DNA of 64,000 bases, taken from NCBI GenBank assembly GCA_025345505.1, contig JANVCC010000012.1:13987970-14051969 (forward strand). The letters are read 5' to 3'. Every line of letters begins with the position of its first letter. Positions within the stretch are counted from its first letter, which is position 1. The notes beneath the pieces are model-generated. The model was not told the DNA's origin, made no database searches, and worked only from the letters and a program-made list of their open reading frames with translations. The DNA is from Todiramphus chloris collaris (taxonomy: Eukaryota > Chordata > Aves > Coraciiformes > Alcedinidae). Below are positions 63,501 through 64,000 of the stretch, piece by piece. Made by a program: the position numbers and the translations under genes.

Positions 63501-64000
63501 TTACTAAAGACACTAAAGCAATTTGAAAACATACCTTTGAATTTAATCTGTTTCTTACTTTTCTTTATTAAAGCACCACTGATATGTATATTGGGGAGGG
63601 AGGAAATAAAAAAGAAAAAAAAAAGTGTTTATCTAGGAAGTTTTAGATCAACCTTGGATATTAATTCCTCATCTCTTCTACACCACTGTTTGTCAGACAG
63701 AGAACGTTTGTGAAAAGCCAAAGACATATCACACCTGAGGGTGAAAAATCACATACTATATTTCTGTACAGGACCTTTAAATAACCTCTCTTTAAAGAAA
63801 CACTTGTCCACATCAGCACAGAGGAGCTGTTCTATCAGAGAGGAAAATTCCTTGTCAACCTTTTGAAAAATAATTTCTGTCTCTTCTTATACTCTGTTCA
63901 CTTATGGGATCCCACATTCCCAAAAAACCTCTAAAAGGGATGGTAAGGAGAGAGAGAGTTAGAGAGATTTTTCTTCTAAAAGGCTTTTCTTGCACCCATT
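57569..64000 (-). other. DMD intron 54, partial
   Basis: AT-rich intron; the acceptor at 57569-57570 is preceded by TTTGTACTTGTGC on the sense strand. Exon 54, whose human peptide begins QLAKDLRQWQ, was looked for and not seen, so it lies beyond 64000. It contains a two-copy TTACCTGGAAAAT duplication (58587-58613), A-rich runs at 58946-58976, a TTA-rich patch at 60050-60080 and an A/C-rich tract at 60402-60458. No gene is visible. Confidence 0.85.
60402..60458. repeat. A/C-rich low-complexity tract
   Basis: AAAACCAAAT, CAAAACAAAA and CCACAAAAAC-type units on the plus strand in intron 54. Confidence 0.65.

Larger units (their letters stand above)
1..64000 (-). other. DMD: Dystrophin gene (DMD), internal part: introns 54-57 with exons 55, 56, 57 and the Dp116 first exon
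   Basis: The whole window lies inside one gene transcribed on the minus strand. Three exons appear in the order 55, 56, 57 from high to low coordinates, each with AG and GT borders, compatible phases and lengths equal to the recalled human exons. Dystrophin is a large cytoskeletal protein under the muscle membrane that links F-actin to the dystroglycan complex. This part encodes the distal rod, just ahead of the WW, EF-hand and ZZ region. Neither exon 54 (upstream, above 64000) nor exon 58 (below 1) was recognised, so both ends of the window are intronic. The utrophin paralogue is unlikely, because the match to dystrophin is residue by residue and includes the Dp116-specific N-terminus. Confidence 0.95.

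Noticed and set aside
57569..64000. Search for exon 54
   Set aside because: No sequence encoding the QLAKDLRQWQ region was seen; the exon must lie outside the window.

Overview
This is a vertebrate window, almost certainly from a bird. It lies inside the 3' half of the dystrophin gene (DMD), which is read from the minus strand. The bird assignment rests on nine CR1 retrotransposon fragments with avian-type tails (ATTCTATGATTCTATG-like ends), the lack of any Alu-like SINE or L1 that I can recognise, and dystrophin exons that are clearly orthologous to human but about 80% identical to the human protein as I recall it. The species cannot be told from what I see.

Three coding exons are present, numbered by the human gene: exon 55 (57379-57568), exon 56 (9792-9964) and exon 57 (5907-6063). 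Their lengths of 190, 173 and 157 bp equal the human lengths I recall, and the phases and AG/GT borders agree. Together they encode spectrin-like repeat 22 and the start of repeat 23 of the rod domain. A fourth, alternative exon lies at 10326-10355. It encodes a ten-residue N-terminus identical to that of the peripheral-nerve isoform Dp116, ends in phase 0 at a GT donor, and joins exon 56 in frame. An internal Dp116 promoter is therefore expected just above 10356.

The rest is intron: part of intron 57 (1-5906), all of intron 56 (6064-9791, with a 100-N gap 36 bp before the exon 57 acceptor), all of intron 55 (9965-57378, about 47.4 kb) and part of intron 54 (57569-64000). Intron 55 holds every CR1 fragment found: four on the plus strand (one nested in another) and five on the minus strand. 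It also holds a roughly 375-bp polypyrimidine tract with a 21-bp tandem repeat, a (TATTC)n microsatellite grown from a CR1 tail and broken by a 10-N gap, a C16 run, several long A/T runs and A/C-rich tracts. Intron 56 holds a possible 61-bp remnant of a retroviral LTR.

No other gene, RNA gene or CRISPR array is supported. The many short open frames are chance frames in AT-rich intron, or pieces of CR1 ORF2. I found no undescribed system. The most informative signals are the conserved Dp116 first exon with its presumed promoter, and the CR1-derived unstable repeat.
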